DNA of 49,490 bases, from positions 1 through 49,490 of the forward strand of contig JADHSL010000014.1 in the NCBI GenBank assembly GCA_016776925.1. Reading direction: 5' to 3'. The notes beneath the pieces are model-generated. The model did not search any database. It was not told where the DNA came from and saw nothing but the letters and a program-made list of their open reading frames with translations. The position numbers and the translations under genes were made by a program. This stretch comes from Pirellulales bacterium. GTDB taxonomy: Bacteria; Planctomycetota; Planctomycetia; Pirellulales; UBA1268. The number at the start of each line of letters is the position of its first letter. Positions within the stretch are counted from its first letter, which is position 1. This document shows positions 16,906-28,015 of the stretch, piece by piece.

Positions 16906-17331
16906 ATGGCAAAACAGGTAACAGGTCAAGCAAAATTTCAAGTGCCAGGTGGCCAGGCAACCCCTGCACCTCCGGTCGGCACCTCACTTGGTCGATTCGG
17001 CATTAATTTGGGGCAGTTCGTTCAACAATTCAATGATAAGACCAAAGAAGCTGGCGGTATGCCGATTCCTGTAGTCGTCACTGTCTACAACGACCGATCA
17101 TTTGAATTTGTCACAAAAAGCCCGCCAGCAGCCGCTTTGCTGAAAAAGGCTGCCGGTCTTGCCAAGGGATCTGGCGTTCCAAATAAGGACAAAGTTGGGA
17201 AAGTTTCGGTTAATCAGTTGGATGAGATTGTCAAAATGAAGTCTGCTGACCTGAATGCACGTGATGACGAACATGCCCGCCGGATGATTGCCGGAACAGC
17301 CCGTAGCATGGGGATTACCGTCGAAGGTTGA
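16906..17331 (+). CDS. rplK: Large ribosomal subunit protein uL11
   Basis: 141 residues, standard length. The N-terminal domain has [19 protein letters not shown], corresponding to the proline-rich, thiostrepton-sensitive region of L11; the usual QHGVN/QQGVN is RFGIN here. The middle matches [31 protein letters not shown], and the rRNA-binding C-terminal domain ends in [19 protein letters not shown]11 forms the GTPase-associated centre with 23S rRNA and the L10-L12 stalk encoded just downstream. A 190-nt spacer separates it from rplA. Confidence 0.98.
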   Translation: MAKQVTGQAKFQVPGGQATPAPPVGTSLGRFGINLGQFVQQFNDKTKEAGGMPIPVVVTVYNDRSFEFVTKSPPAAALLKKAAGLAKGSGVPNKDKVGKVSVNQLDEIVKMKSADLNARDDEHARRMIAGTARSMGITVEG

Positions 17332-17521
17332 ATACCGGAAAAAACCTGCAATAATCCAAGGTTTTGAAGGTGAAAAGCTTCGCTGTCGTGGCACCGTACT
17401 ATTTCGGTTCCTGCGGAACAGAAACGCAGCACCATGCACGAGTGACCGACAACTCCAGCTTGGGACTTTTTCAAAAGCAAAATTTGAACTTAAAACATCT
17501 CTCGTACAGAGGAATTCGAAA

Positions 17522-18202
17522 GTGCGATTTACCAAACGCATGAAAACTGCTCTAGCCGCTAAACCGGCCGATGAAGCACCACTTCCACTCTCAGAAGCTG
17601 TCGACACGCTCAAAAAGTTTCCGCCGACAAAATTCGACCAGACAGTTGAAATTCATATTCGGCTGGGAATTGATCCCAAGCAAGCTGACCAGATCGTTCG
17701 AGGATCCATTGTCCTTCCACATGGCATTGGTAAATCAAAACGTGTTGTCGTTTTTGCCAAAGGAAATCTTGCTGATGATGCAACCGCTGCTGGCGCAGAG
17801 GAAGTTGGTGGCGATGACCTTGCAAAGAAAATCAAGGGTGGATGGACAGATTTTGATGTGTGTATTGCAGCACCAGACATGATGGGTCTCGTTGGCCCTC
17901 TCGGAAAAGTTCTGGGCCCACGAGGATTGATGCCAAGTCCACGTGCCGGAACGGTTACGGCTGATATTGCCAAAACTGTCAAAGAGTACAAGGCTGGCAA
18001 AGTCGAATTTCGGAATGATCCAACTGGCATTATTCACGCCGCGGTAGGGAAAGCGAGTTTTGAAAGTGATAAACTTGTTGACAACATCCATGCGTTTCTT
18101 GAACAAATTCGAAGCATGCAGCCAAGTGCAGTCCGAGGCCAGTACATCAAAACAGTCGCTATTTCTGCCACCATGTCTCCCGGAGTAATGGTAGCTGCGT
18201 AG
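17522..18202 (+). CDS. rplA: Large ribosomal subunit protein uL1
   Basis: 226 residues from GTG 17522, chosen because GAGGA stands 8 nt upstream and the product then begins with the usual FTKRMK motif; the open frame extends upstream to 17288 but that part is not L1-like. Recognisable are the first domain with [24 protein letters not shown], then [22 protein letters not shown] and the [20 protein letters not shown] stretch. L1 forms the mobile stalk at the E site and often represses its own operon. The upstream spacer (17332-17521) has short stem-loops (GTTCC/GGAAC) of unknown value. Confidence 0.97.
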   Translation: MRFTKRMKTALAAKPADEAPLPLSEAVDTLKKFPPTKFDQTVEIHIRLGIDPKQADQIVRGSIVLPHGIGKSKRVVVFAKGNLADDATAAGAEEVGGDDLAKKIKGGWTDFDVCIAAPDMMGLVGPLGKVLGPRGLMPSPRAGTVTADIAKTVKEYKAGKVEFRNDPTGIIHAAVGKASFESDKLVDNIHAFLEQIRSMQPSAVRGQYIKTVAISATMSPGVMVAA

Positions 18203-18270
18203 CGTATCGATCCACAAACTGTCATCTCTATACTCAGAAAACGAAGTACCTCAAACACCAGAAGAAAACC

Positions 18271-18819
18271 ATGAGCAAACTTGTCAAACAACTCATGATG
18301 GACAATCTCCAATCTCGACTTCAGGACGTTGGGGACGTTTTCGTTGTGTCTCTTGGTCAACTTGATGCTCAGAAAACGACCGACCTGAGACTCACATTGC
18401 GAAAAAAAAATATTAGTCTTCAGCTCATCAAGAATGCACTTGCTAAGCGTGTTTTAGCCGAAACGCCGCTTGCACCGGCTCTTGAGAACCTCAGCGGCAT
18501 GCTGGCTCTCTGCTGGGGAGGTGAAGACGTTGTCGATTTGGCAAAGGAACTTAATCGCCTTGCCGAACTCGCTGATTTCGAGCAGATCGAGTGCCGTGGC
18601 GGTGCAATGGACGGCTCGAAGCTTGAGCCCGACGATTTGAAAAAGGTCGCAAAATGGCCAACCCGAACAGAGCAGCTGTCTATTTTGTCCGGCCAAATGC
18701 TATCGGCTGGTGCAACATTATCTGGACAGCTCTTGGGCGGTGGAAGCTCACTGGCAGGCCAAATAAAGAGCCGAACGGAAGAGTTGGAAAAAGCTGGCGA
18801 TGAGGCCACTGCGGCCTAG
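18271..18819 (+). CDS. rplJ: Large ribosomal subunit protein uL10
   Basis: 182 residues. The globular rRNA-binding domain shows MDNLQSRLQDVGDVFVVSL and the typical LRLTLRKKNISLQLIKNALAKR, followed by a long C-terminal helix region that carries L12 dimers. The C-terminal part (QMLSAGATLSGQLLGGGSSLAGQIKSR) has an unusual SGQLL/LAGQI glycine-serine pattern. It anchors the L7/L12 stalk next to L11. Only 68 nt separate it from rplA, too little for a full E. coli-type L10 leader; the structured spacer is downstream of this gene instead. Confidence 0.95.
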   Translation: MSKLVKQLMMDNLQSRLQDVGDVFVVSLGQLDAQKTTDLRLTLRKKNISLQLIKNALAKRVLAETPLAPALENLSGMLALCWGGEDVVDLAKELNRLAELADFEQIECRGGAMDGSKLEPDDLKKVAKWPTRTEQLSILSGQMLSAGATLSGQLLGGGSSLAGQIKSRTEELEKAGDEATAA

Positions 18820-18852
18820 AGTAGTGAAAAATGAGTAGGCGTCTAGGAATTT

Positions 18853-19057
18853 CCACGAAAAATAGTCAAGACCAAAATTTTGGGACTAGTCATAGTGAAA
18901 TTTCGTGGTAAGAAAAAAGGCTCGAGATTCAGTTGACAGAAGGCGTTCCTACGTCCCAATGAATCGAGAGTATGGAAACAGGTATGAAAACCATTCCCGG
19001 CGTCTACGTGACGGGAAAAAGAGTCAGAACTAATACATTTGAAAGCCTTAACGGCTT
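18853..19057 (+). promoter_or_regulatory. Structured spacer between rplJ and rplL (four hairpins)
   Basis: Four consecutive stem-loops fill the 264-nt gap. (1) CCACGAAA 18853-18860 with TTTCGTGG 18901-18908, enclosing TAGTC/GACTA and the palindrome CCAAAATTTTGG. (2) CTCGAGATTC 18921-18930 with GAATCGAG 18961-18968. (3) TTCCCG 18994-18999 with CGGGAA 19012-19017. (4) AAGCC 19043-19047 with GGCTT 19053-19057. No T-tracts follow. rplJ-rplL gaps are usually short, so a role in L12 excess synthesis, mRNA processing or protein-mediated control is inferred. Confidence 0.55.
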
Positions 19058-19083
19058 AAACTTGAGTGAAAGGATCGCGATCA

Positions 19084-19509
19084 ATGGCAACGGCTGAAGC
19101 AACAGAGTCAACCCGGGAATTTTCGACAGATACACAGGAACTCGGTGATCGCATCGTTGGCCTTACGTTGAAGGCAGCGAAAGAACTCTCTGATTACCTC
19201 GATGAAGTACACGGTATCAAGCCTGCTTCGGGTGGTGCTGTCATGGTAGCTGGTGCTGCTGCTGGCGGAGAAGATGGTGGTGAAGCCGCTGCTGAAAAGA
19301 CTGAGTTTGACGTTGTCTTGGAATCATTTGGTGACACCAAGATCAGTGTGATCAAAGTGGTTCGCTCGGCAACTGGACTCGGCCTAAAGGAAGCAAAGGA
19401 TCTTGTTGAAGGCGCTCCTGGCAAGGTCAAAGAAGGAATTTCGAAAGAAGACGCTGAAAAACTCCAGAAAGAGCTTGAAGAGGCTGGAGCCAAGGTATCT
19501 GTTAAGTAG
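19084..19509 (+). CDS. rplL: Large ribosomal subunit protein bL12 (L7/L12)
   Basis: 141 residues from ATG 19084, chosen for AAGGA 9 nt upstream; a GTG at 19066 is in frame. The C-terminal domain is classical ([25 protein letters not shown], then [20 protein letters not shown]), binding translation factors. A Gly/Ala-rich hinge precedes it. The N-terminal dimerisation domain is preceded by about 15 extra residues ([15 protein letters not shown]), making the protein longer than the usual 120-125. It is present in several copies per ribosome on the L10 stalk, so higher expression than rplJ is expected. Confidence 0.97.
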   Translation: MATAEATESTREFSTDTQELGDRIVGLTLKAAKELSDYLDEVHGIKPASGGAVMVAGAAAGGEDGGEAAAEKTEFDVVLESFGDTKISVIKVVRSATGLGLKEAKDLVEGAPGKVKEGISKEDAEKLQKELEEAGAKVSVK

Positions 19510-19532
19510 TTTCTCGGCTGTTTTTCCGTTTC

Positions 19533-19727
19533 CTAGCCAGGCCATTGGCGTTTTGGCTAGTAAACGGTATAGTATTTGCGTGCATTCCTTCTGTCCCAAG
19601 CCCGCTCACTGCGGATTTCCTGTGTCCAATATTTTGATCACACCTGATCACTTGTCGGTGTCTGTCCAGCATCGTTCGTTTCTTTTGATTCACCGTTTCA
19701 GTGTATGTGCTGAATGGTGATCGAAAC
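19533..19727 (+). promoter_or_regulatory. rplL-rpoB intergenic hairpins (attenuator or processing site)
   Basis: The 288-nt gap contains CTAGCCA 19533-19539 paired with TGGCTAG 19554-19560, a GATCA-CACC-TGATC hairpin near 19634-19647, and a 52-nt imperfect hairpin at 19676-19727. The last is built from GTTTC/GAAAC, GAT-CACC/GGTG-ATC and TTCAG/CTGAA around the loop TGTATGTG. In E. coli this gap holds an attenuator and an RNase III site that lower rpoBC expression relative to rplJL; the same use is inferred here. Confidence 0.55.
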
Positions 19728-19797
19728 CCATAGTGCCCCCACAATATCCGTCGCCCAATTCTTCTAATGTTTTCCCTCTGCAAGGAGTGATTTGTCA

Positions 19798-22700
19798 ATG
19801 GCAACTCGTGCTGTTCGCCGACTCCAGCCCACAGAAATTCGTCACTTTGGTAGCAATCGAAGCCGTCATGAGATGCCCAATTTGACAGAAATTCAGACTC
19901 GTTTCTTTGAGTCCTTTCTGCAATACGATGTTCCTCCGAGTAAAAGAAAAGATCAGGGCATTGAAGGCGTCCTTCGAGAAATATTCCCGATCGAGAGCTA
20001 CGACAAAACCGTTCGCTTAGAATATGTTCGATACGATCTTGGAAAACCACGATACGATCCAGATGAATGCCGACAACTTCGTCTGACGTACGGTCGCCCA
20101 CTTCGTGTGTGGCTTCGGCTTACTCGAGAGCAGCCTATCGAAGAGGAGGTCTATCTCGGTGATGTCCCGATCATGATGGGTGGCGGAGAGTTTATCATTA
20201 ACGGTGCTGAGCGAGTTGTTGTCAGCCAACTTCATCGTTCTCCGGGTATCGACTTTGTCGCTGATACCGAATCAACAGATCGTAAAACATACAATTGCCG
20301 AATTATCCCCGAACGTGGTAGCTGGATCGAACTCAATGTGTCAAAGAAAGACACTCTTCAGGTTCGAATTGATCAAAGTGGAAAATTTTCTGCGCTGACT
20401 CTGCTTCGAGCAATGGACCCCAAACTTAGCAGCGATGCCGACATTCTAAAGCTATTCAACAAGACCAAGGTCGAAAAAGTTGCAGGAAGTCGCAGTGTTT
20501 CAAAGCTTGAAGGCAAGACCGCTGCAGACGACATTGTGTATCCAAAGAGCAGTGACCGTGCTGGTGAGATTATCGTGGAGGCTGGTTGCACGATCACTCG
20601 GGACCAGTCTGAACTGATCTGCTCATCTGGTCTCAAAGCTGTTGAGTTAATGCCTTCCAACAAAACGCCCCTTATCGAGAATAGCCTTCGAGAGGATGCA
20701 GATGAGGCGAAGAAAAGAACGTCGGTTTCCCCAAGCCATCAAGACGCACTTATTCGTATTTACCAACGATTACGACCGGGTAATCCGGCAGCATTAGAGA
20801 AGGCATCGACGCTTTTCGACGAAAAGTTCCGTGATACAAATCGCTATCGTTTGGGTCGAGTCGGTAGGTTTCGAATTAACAGAAAGCTCGGCCTTTCTGT
20901 TCCTGAAACTGAGATGACCCTTCGTGCTGATGACTTGATTGCTGCAATTCGCTACATGCTGGAATTGATGAATAGCGAGAACGAAACAGTTGAGGTTGAT
21001 GATATTGATCACTTGGGAAATCGACGTCTACGAACGATCGATGAACTGGCGAGTGATGAACTCCGCAAGGGCTTCCTGAAACTCCGAAGAACAGTTCAGG
21101 AGCGAATGAGCCTCAAAGACATCTCTGAGATGACTCCACGTTCACTTATTAATCCAAAAAGTATCTCTGCAGCCATCGAGTACTTCTTTGGTCGAGGGGA
21201 ACTTTCACAGGTTGTTGACCAGACGAACCCTCTTTCAATGCTTACGCATGAACGACGTCTTTCTGCTCTTGGCCCTGGTGGCCTTAACAGAAAGCGGGCT
21301 GGCTTTGAGGTTCGTGACGTTCATATTTCTCATTACGGACGTATCTGTCCAATTGAGACTCCCGAAGGCACAAACATTGGACTTATCTCAAGTTTAGCCA
21401 TCTACTCTGGTGTCGACTCGTATGGATTTCTCGTCACACCGTACCGCAAAGTTTCAAAGAGCAAGCTGCTTGATGACGTTGTGTGGTTACGGGCAGATGA
21501 AGAACATGAAGCCTATTTGGCACCTGCCGATGCCCCTGTCGTTGACGGCAAAGTTCATGGAGAGACTATTGTTGCACGATACAGAGGCGATTTCGTGCTC
21601 GTTCCAGCTGAAAAAGTTCAGTACATTGATGTCGCGCCGAGCCAAATGGTTGGCGTGTCGGCTGGGCTTATTCCGTTCCTAGAGCATGATGACGCGAATC
21701 GAGCCTTAATGGGTTCAAACATGCAACGACAGGCAGTCCCCTTGCTTGTCACTGAACCGCCCATCGTGGCAACGGGTATGGAGCGAGATGTCGCAGCCAA
21801 CTCAGGCCTGCTTATTCGGGCCGACCGTAAGGGAACCATCACGTATGTTGACGCAGATTCGATTGAAATAAACGAAACTGACGTTTATAAACTTCGGAAA
21901 TACGTTGGGCTGAATGAAAGAACCTGCCAGAATCAAAAGCCGATCGTTCAACTTGGCCAGAAGGTTGAAAAGAATGAGGTCATTGCTGATGGCGCCGCGA
22001 CGTTTAAGGGCGAACTCGCCTTAGGTCGCAACGTCCTAGTTGGCTTCATGTCATGGGATGGGTTTAATTTTGAAGATGCCATCATTATCAGTGAAGAGCT
22101 TGTTGAAGACGATGTTTACACGTCGATTCACATTGAGGAATATGACATTGAAATTCGGGATACAAAACTTGGCCGAGAAGAATTCACTCGTGACATTCCA
22201 AATGTTGGTGAGCGTGCACTGCATAATCTTGATGATGGTGGCATCGTACGCATAGGCACCTACGTACGTCCTGGAGATATTCTTGTTGGAAAGGTTTCTC
22301 CAAAGAGCAAGACCGAACTCACTCCGGAAGAAAAACTACTTCACGCAATTTTCGGGCGAGCTGGAGAAGATGTCAAAAATGACTCACTTGAGGTTCCGTC
22401 CGGTGTAGAGGGCATCGTTACTGCCACAGAAAAATTTGCTCGACAGATGAGCCTTTCGGAAGAAGAGCGTCGGGATTTCCAGAAGCAGATTAAAGAGGCC
22501 GAAAGCGAGGGCAATCTACTGGTTGCTGAGGCGTTCGGTACACTTGTTGCAGAGATCGAAAAAGTCTTACAGAAGCCTCTTGCGGCTGCTGACGGTAGCC
22601 CTCTTGTTCGAAACCAAGATCACAAAATTGTTGCAGAACGGGCGGCCGAGTTCTCACTGGAAGCTCTCGACATTCGCTCTCCGCAGAGAAAAGCTGACAT

Positions 22701-23541
22701 AGAAAGACTTTACAAAACCCTGTGGCCTGCTATCGAGGAAGCACTCGACACCAAAGAGCGTCGCCTGAATAGCATGAAGCGCGGCGATGAACTACGACCT
22801 GGTGTCCTTCAGATGGTCAAGGTTTATGTCGCTGCAAAGCGAGTTATTTCTGTTGGTGACAAGATGGCTGGACGTCATGGAAATAAGGGTGTTATTGCCA
22901 AGATTTTACCCAAGGAAGACATGCCGTTTCTTGCCGACGGCACACCTGTCCAGATCATGCTGAATCCTCTTGGGGTTCCGAGTCGAATGAATGTTGGTCA
23001 AATTCTTGAAACGCACCTTGGCTGGGCAGGAAAAATGCTTGGTTTCCAGGCCGTCACTCCTGTCTTTGATGGTGCAAGTGAAGAGGAGATTAATGCCGTT
23101 CTGGATGATGCTGGCCTTCCGAAGCATGGAAAAGCCAAGTTGTTTGATGGACGTACGGGTGAACCACTCGAGCAGGAAACGACAGTGGGTTACATCTACA
23201 TGCTGAAGTTACACCATCTTGTTGATGATAAAGTTCACGCTCGATCAACAGGCCCATACTCACTCATTACTCAGCAACCACTTGGCGGCAAAGCACGGTT
23301 TGGTGGACAGAGGTTTGGTGAGATGGAAGTCTGGGCCCTCGAGGCGTATGGCGCGGCTTACATCTTGCAAGAACTTCTCACTGTCAAAAGCGATGACGTT
23401 GAAGGAAGAACCAAGATTTATGAAAGCATGGTCAAAGGTGAAAACACTCTTGAAGCCGGCACCCCCGCTAGCTTCGATGTGCTCACGAATGAGATACGTG
23501 GGCTCGCCTTGAACATGCAATTAGAGAAACGTCGTATCTGA
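19798..23541 (+). CDS. rpoB: DNA-directed RNA polymerase subunit beta
   Basis: 1247 residues from ATG 19798 with AAGGAG 10 nt upstream; a TTG two codons earlier is in frame. The rifampicin-binding region reads [20 protein letters not shown] then [13 protein letters not shown], so the D516, H526 and S531 equivalents (E. coli numbers) are kept while Q510, F514, M515 and N518 are changed. [45 protein letters not shown] and [20 protein letters not shown] are the conserved catalytic-side motifs. It forms the core enzyme with the beta' subunit encoded 105 nt downstream. Confidence 0.99.
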   Translation: MATRAVRRLQPTEIRHFGSNRSRHEMPNLTEIQTRFFESFLQYDVPPSKRKDQGIEGVLREIFPIESYDKTVRLEYVRYDLGKPRYDPDECRQLRLTYGRPLRVWLRLTREQPIEEEVYLGDVPIMMGGGEFIINGAERVVVSQLHRSPGIDFVADTESTDRKTYNCRIIPERGSWIELNVSKKDTLQVRIDQSGKFSALTLLRAMDPKLSSDADILKLFNKTKVEKVAGSRSVSKLEGKTAADDIVYPKSSDRAGEIIVEAGCTITRDQSELICSSGLKAVELMPSNKTPLIENSLREDADEAKKRTSVSPSHQDALIRIYQRLRPGNPAALEKASTLFDEKFRDTNRYRLGRVGRFRINRKLGLSVPETEMTLRADDLIAAIRYMLELMNSENETVEVDDIDHLGNRRLRTIDELASDELRKGFLKLRRTVQERMSLKDISEMTPRSLINPKSISAAIEYFFGRGELSQVVDQTNPLSMLTHERRLSALGPGGLNRKRAGFEVRDVHISHYGRICPIETPEGTNIGLISSLAIYSGVDSYGFLVTPYRKVSKSKLLDDVVWLRADEEHEAYLAPADAPVVDGKVHGETIVARYRGDFVLVPAEKVQYIDVAPSQMVGVSAGLIPFLEHDDANRALMGSNMQRQAVPLLVTEPPIVATGMERDVAANSGLLIRADRKGTITYVDADSIEINETDVYKLRKYVGLNERTCQNQKPIVQLGQKVEKNEVIADGAATFKGELALGRNVLVGFMSWDGFNFEDAIIISEELVEDDVYTSIHIEEYDIEIRDTKLGREEFTRDIPNVGERALHNLDDGGIVRIGTYVRPGDILVGKVSPKSKTELTPEEKLLHAIFGRAGEDVKNDSLEVPSGVEGIVTATEKFARQMSLSEEERRDFQKQIKEAESEGNLLVAEAFGTLVAEIEKVLQKPLAAADGSPLVRNQDHKIVAERAAEFSLEALDIRSPQRKADIERLYKTLWPAIEEALDTKERRLNSMKRGDELRPGVLQMVKVYVAAKRVISVGDKMAGRHGNKGVIAKILPKEDMPFLADGTPVQIMLNPLGVPSRMNVGQILETHLGWAGKMLGFQAVTPVFDGASEEEINAVLDDAGLPKHGKAKLFDGRTGEPLEQETTVGYIYMLKLHHLVDDKVHARSTGPYSLITQQPLGGKARFGGQRFGEMEVWALEAYGAAYILQELLTVKSDDVEGRTKIYESMVKGENTLEAGTPASFDVLTNEIRGLALNMQLEKRRI

Positions 23542-23646
23542 ATTTTAAAAGTGAATGAGAGGCATTGAAAAATGCTTTTCAACCAAACGTTACTGTCCCG
23601 CAAAAGTTTTTACACCACTAGTTGACTATCCCCTGGAGAACTCTCC

Positions 23647-26600
23647 GTGAGCATCGGCGAAGCAACCTACGATCGCGTCAATGACTACTCAGCCGTCAAA
23701 ATCAGTCTAGCCAGACCGCACGATATCCGTAGCTGGTCATTTGGTGAGGTGAAGAAACCTGAGACGATTAATTATCGTACATACCGCCCCGAAAAAGATG
23801 GGCTTATGTGCGAAAAAATCTTTGGCCCTGAAAAGGACTGGGAGTGCTCCTGTGGGAAATACCGGGGCATGAAATATAAAGGCATGATCTGTGACCGTTG
23901 TGGTGTGAAAGTGACCCACAGTCGCGTTCGCCGCAAGCGAATGGGGCATATAGAGCTAGCTGCCCCAATTGTTCATATCTGGTTCTTCAAGGCCATGCCA
24001 AGCCGCCTTGGTGCCCTGCTTGATATGAAGACCACCAGTCTTGAGAAGGTGATTTACTTCCAGGACTACGTTGTTCTTGACCCAAAAGACACGCCCTTCA
24101 AAAAGCAACAATTACTCTCCGAAGAAGAGTACCGTGCGGCTCGTGACGAGTATGGCGAGACAGCTTTTGAGGCAGAAATGGGCGCCGAAGCAGTTCGGAA
24201 ATTGCTTCTTGGTCTTGATCTGGTCGAACTTTCAAAAGAGCTCCGCATAGAACTCGAAGAAACAGGGTCCAAGCAGAAAGCCAAAGACCTCGTCAATCGA
24301 TTAAAAATTGTTGAAGCAATTCGTGATAGTGAAAACAAGCCTGAATGGTTGGTTCTTGATGTTATTCCTGTCATCCCTCCAGACCTGCGTCCACTTGTCA
24401 TGCTTGATAGTGGGAATTTTGCTACGAGTGATCTCAACGACCTCTATCGCCGGATAATCAATCGAAATAATCGATTAAAGAAACTTGTTGACCTCAATGC
24501 TCCCGAGGTCATTATCCGCAATGAAAAACGCATGCTTCAGCAGTCGGTTGACGCATTATTTGACAACAATCGTTGCAAGCGGCCTGTTCTTGCTTCGAGC
24601 AATCGGCCTCTGAAAAGTCTTACTGACATGATCAAAGGCAAGCAGGGACGTTTTCGCGAAAATCTGCTTGGCAAGCGAGTAGATTACTCCGCTCGAAGTG
24701 TTATTGTCGTTGGCCCACGGCTTCGACTCCACCAGTGTGGGCTTCCCAAGAAGATTGCGCTTGAGTTGTATCAGCCGTTCATTATTCGGCGCCTCAAAGA
24801 CCTTGGGCATGCTGACACGATTAAAAGTGCCAAGAAGATGCTCGAGCGTAAGGATGCGGAAGTCTGGGATATTCTCGAAGAGGTTATTCATAACCATCCT
24901 GTTCTTCTTAATCGTGCTCCAACTCTTCATAGAATGGGCATTCAGGCCTTTGAGCCCGTTTTGGTTGAGGGAAATGCCATCAAACTGCATCCACTTGTCT
25001 GCAAGGGATTCAATGCTGACTTTGATGGTGACCAAATGGCGGTTCATCTTCCACTGTCCATAGAGGCTCAAGTCGAAGCACACACTTTGATGCTCGCGAC
25101 GAATAATATCTTTAGTCCTTCGAACGGTGCACCAATCATCTCGCCGTCACAGGACGTAGTCATGGGATGTTACTACTTGACAATGTCGATGGCCGGCCGT
25201 CGCGGCGAGGGTATGGTCTTCCGAAGCTTTGCGGAAGTTGAGATGGCTCACTCTCTGGGCAAGGTCGACACCCATGCAATTATCAAAGTGAAGTTGTTTG
25301 AAGGCCGCTGTGAAATTGATGAGAAGGGTGCTGTTGGTGAACCTGGAGCGATTACGGAGACGACCGCAGGCCGTGTCCTTTTCAACTCGATACTGCCAGA
25401 AAGCATGCTCTTCTACAACCTACCAATGCGTTCAAGTGAATTAGCAAAGGTTATCTCCGACTGCTATCAGTTACTCGGCAGACGTCAAACGATTGATCTT
25501 TTAGACAATATGAATCGTGTTGGCTTTAGCTGGAGCACGAATAGTGGCCTTTCCTTCGCAACAGATGATCTCATCACGCCTGAAAACAAACCTGAAATTC
25601 TTAATAAGGCTGATAAAGAAGTAAGCAAAATTCGTAAGCTCTATTCACGTGGTGTTATCACTGATGGTGAGCGATACAACCAGGTTCTCGATACATGGAC
25701 ACATGTTCGTGAGCAGATCACCAAGGAAATGATGGATGACCTCAAGCAGGATACCGGCTCTAGTAACCGATATGCTGGCTATGTTAATCCGATCTATCTC
25801 ATGGCGCATTCTGGTGCTCGAGGTGGCGTCGAACAGATTCGTCAACTTGCTGGCATGCGAGGACTTATGGCGAAACCTTCAGGTAAAATCATCGAGACGC
25901 CTATTAAAGCGAACTTCCGAGAAGGTCTAACTGTTCTCGAATACTTCAGTTCCACTCACGGGGCTCGTAAAGGACTCGCTGATACCGCTTTAAAAACTGC
26001 TGATTCAGGGTATCTCACGCGAAAACTAGCCGATGTTGCGCAGAACGTTGTCGTCACGATGCACGATTGCGGCACAACTCAGGGAATTGAAAAGACTGTA
26101 ATTTATCGTGGCGAAAAAGTGGAAGTTAACCTTGCCGATAGTATTCGCGGTCGAGTCAGTCGAACGAATATTACAAATCCCATTACTGATGAAGTTGTTG
26201 TGGAAGAAGATCAACTCATCACCCCAAAATTAGCACGTGAAATCGAAGCCCTTGGACTTGAAAAGATTCAGGTTCGTAGCCCACTGACCTGCGAAGCTCC
26301 TTTAGGTGTTTGCCGTCTATGCTATGGAATGGACTTATCGACTGGGTCGATGGTTGAAGAAGGCATGGCTGTTGGCATCATAGGCGCACAGAGTATCGGT
26401 GAGCCAGGTACACAACTGACGATGAGAACTTTCCACATTGGTGGAGTTGGTCAGCGTGATATTGAAGAAAATGAATATAAATCAAAGCATGTAGGAACAG
26501 CAAAATTCACTCGTCTGCGAACAGTTAAAAATGAGGAGGGTGAGCAAGTTGTACTCGCCCGAAATGGTGAGATTGCCATACTGAATGAAAAAGGTCGGGA

Positions 26601-28011
26601 GATCGATAAATTTGATATTCCAGCCGGAGCAATTCTTAAGGTTGCTGAAAACGACAAGGTAAAACAGGGCACAGTTCTCGTGCAATGGGATCCGCACTCA
26701 ATTCCTATTCTCTCCGAAGTGGCAGGTAAGGTTCGTTACGAAGATGTTGTTGACGGTGAAACCCTACGAGTTGAAAAAGATCCTAGTGGACACATCCGTC
26801 GAATGATTATGGAACACAAAGGTGTGTATCATCCCCAGGTTGTTCTCGAAGATGAATCAGGAAAAATCCTCGACTTCTACTATCTTCCTGAAAAAGCCTA
26901 CATCGAGGTGTCGCCTGGTGAGAGTGTCAAAGCCGGGCATATCTTGGCTAAAACGCCTCGCGAAGCCAGTAAAACTCAAGACATCACCGGTGGACTTCCT
27001 CGAGTCACAGAGATTTTTGAAGCCAGAAAACCAAAAGACCCAGCCATCATGGCTGAAATTGATGGGAAGGTTGAAGTCAGTGGTGAAAAACGACGCGGCA
27101 AGCGCACGATCATTGTTCGAAATGAAACTGGTGTTGAACGAGAGCACTTAATCACTCACGGCAAGCATATGAGAGTGCATGCTGGAGATATTGTTCGAGC
27201 AGGTGAGGCGCTTGTTGATGGGCCTTTAGTGCCTCATGACATCCTTCGAATTTCTGGTGAAGAAGAAGTCCAGAGATATCTTGTTCGTGAAATTCAAAAT
27301 GTCTACCGCAGTCAGCGTGTTGAAATCGACGACAAGCATATTGAAATAATTGTTTCACAGATGCTTCGGAAGGTGAAGATTGACACCGTCGGAGACACCA
27401 AACTATTACCGGGCAGCATGATGGATAAACACGAGTTTCGGCAGGCAAATGAACAGATCGCTGAATGCCTTCGAATTACAGACAAAGGTGACAGTGAGTT
27501 TGAGGTTGGTACCATTGTTCCGAAAGATGTTCTCGCCCAAAACAATGAATCGATTGAAGCTCTTGGCGGCACTCCAGCGAAGGGAACAAAGCCCAAGCCT
27601 GCTACAGCCAGCACCCAGTTACTTGGTATTACCAAAGCAAGTGTTCAAAGTACTAGCTTTATCTCAGCTGCTAGTTTTCAAGAAACAACCAAGGTTTTGA
27701 CTGAAGCCGCACTTGCTGGACGGGTCGATAATTTAGTCGGCCTGAAAGAAAACGTTATCTTGGGTCACTTGATCCCTGCCGGCACGGGATTCAATACATT
27801 CCAAACATCAGAAGTACGAGTTCGTCCCGAGGCTCTTGAGGCCTTGAGAATTGACCGTGAAGATCTTTTAGCGCGTGACTTCCCGCTTTTAGAAGCAGCC
27901 GAGCAGACCGAAGAGGAACTTGCCGCAGGAGCTGAAGGCCTCACGAGTAGTGGAAGCACAAGTATTGGGAGTCTTCCAGAGAGTCCTAATAGCCCGGGCG
28001 AGGGTCTCTAG
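23647..28011 (+). CDS. rpoC: DNA-directed RNA polymerase subunit beta'
   Basis: 1454 residues from GTG 23647 with GGAG 9 nt upstream. An N-terminal zinc ribbon (CSCG...CDRCGV), the catalytic [12 protein letters not shown] with three aspartates binding Mg, the bridge-helix/trigger-loop region ([35 protein letters not shown]) and the second zinc site ([13 protein letters not shown]) are all present. The C-terminal end adds a Ser/Gly/Glu-rich tail of about 40 residues after the conserved [10 protein letters not shown] stretch. The gene is followed after 4 nt by a CHAD-domain gene rather than rpsL. Confidence 0.99.
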   Translation: MSIGEATYDRVNDYSAVKISLARPHDIRSWSFGEVKKPETINYRTYRPEKDGLMCEKIFGPEKDWECSCGKYRGMKYKGMICDRCGVKVTHSRVRRKRMGHIELAAPIVHIWFFKAMPSRLGALLDMKTTSLEKVIYFQDYVVLDPKDTPFKKQQLLSEEEYRAARDEYGETAFEAEMGAEAVRKLLLGLDLVELSKELRIELEETGSKQKAKDLVNRLKIVEAIRDSENKPEWLVLDVIPVIPPDLRPLVMLDSGNFATSDLNDLYRRIINRNNRLKKLVDLNAPEVIIRNEKRMLQQSVDALFDNNRCKRPVLASSNRPLKSLTDMIKGKQGRFRENLLGKRVDYSARSVIVVGPRLRLHQCGLPKKIALELYQPFIIRRLKDLGHADTIKSAKKMLERKDAEVWDILEEVIHNHPVLLNRAPTLHRMGIQAFEPVLVEGNAIKLHPLVCKGFNADFDGDQMAVHLPLSIEAQVEAHTLMLATNNIFSPSNGAPIISPSQDVVMGCYYLTMSMAGRRGEGMVFRSFAEVEMAHSLGKVDTHAIIKVKLFEGRCEIDEKGAVGEPGAITETTAGRVLFNSILPESMLFYNLPMRSSELAKVISDCYQLLGRRQTIDLLDNMNRVGFSWSTNSGLSFATDDLITPENKPEILNKADKEVSKIRKLYSRGVITDGERYNQVLDTWTHVREQITKEMMDDLKQDTGSSNRYAGYVNPIYLMAHSGARGGVEQIRQLAGMRGLMAKPSGKIIETPIKANFREGLTVLEYFSSTHGARKGLADTALKTADSGYLTRKLADVAQNVVVTMHDCGTTQGIEKTVIYRGEKVEVNLADSIRGRVSRTNITNPITDEVVVEEDQLITPKLAREIEALGLEKIQVRSPLTCEAPLGVCRLCYGMDLSTGSMVEEGMAVGIIGAQSIGEPGTQLTMRTFHIGGVGQRDIEENEYKSKHVGTAKFTRLRTVKNEEGEQVVLARNGEIAILNEKGREIDKFDIPAGAILKVAENDKVKQGTVLVQWDPHSIPILSEVAGKVRYEDVVDGETLRVEKDPSGHIRRMIMEHKGVYHPQVVLEDESGKILDFYYLPEKAYIEVSPGESVKAGHILAKTPREASKTQDITGGLPRVTEIFEARKPKDPAIMAEIDGKVEVSGEKRRGKRTIIVRNETGVEREHLITHGKHMRVHAGDIVRAGEALVDGPLVPHDILRISGEEEVQRYLVREIQNVYRSQRVEIDDKHIEIIVSQMLRKVKIDTVGDTKLLPGSMMDKHEFRQANEQIAECLRITDKGDSEFEVGTIVPKDVLAQNNESIEALGGTPAKGTKPKPATASTQLLGITKASVQSTSFISAASFQETTKVLTEAALAGRVDNLVGLKENVILGHLIPAGTGFNTFQTSEVRVRPEALEALRIDREDLLARDFPLLEAAEQTEEELAAGAEGLTSSGSTSIGSLPESPNSPGEGL

Positions 28012-28015
28012 ATAG

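Noticed and set aside
17288-17521. Upstream extension of rplA
   Set aside because: The open frame overlaps the rplK end and is not L1-like; GTG 17522 has a strong ribosome binding site.
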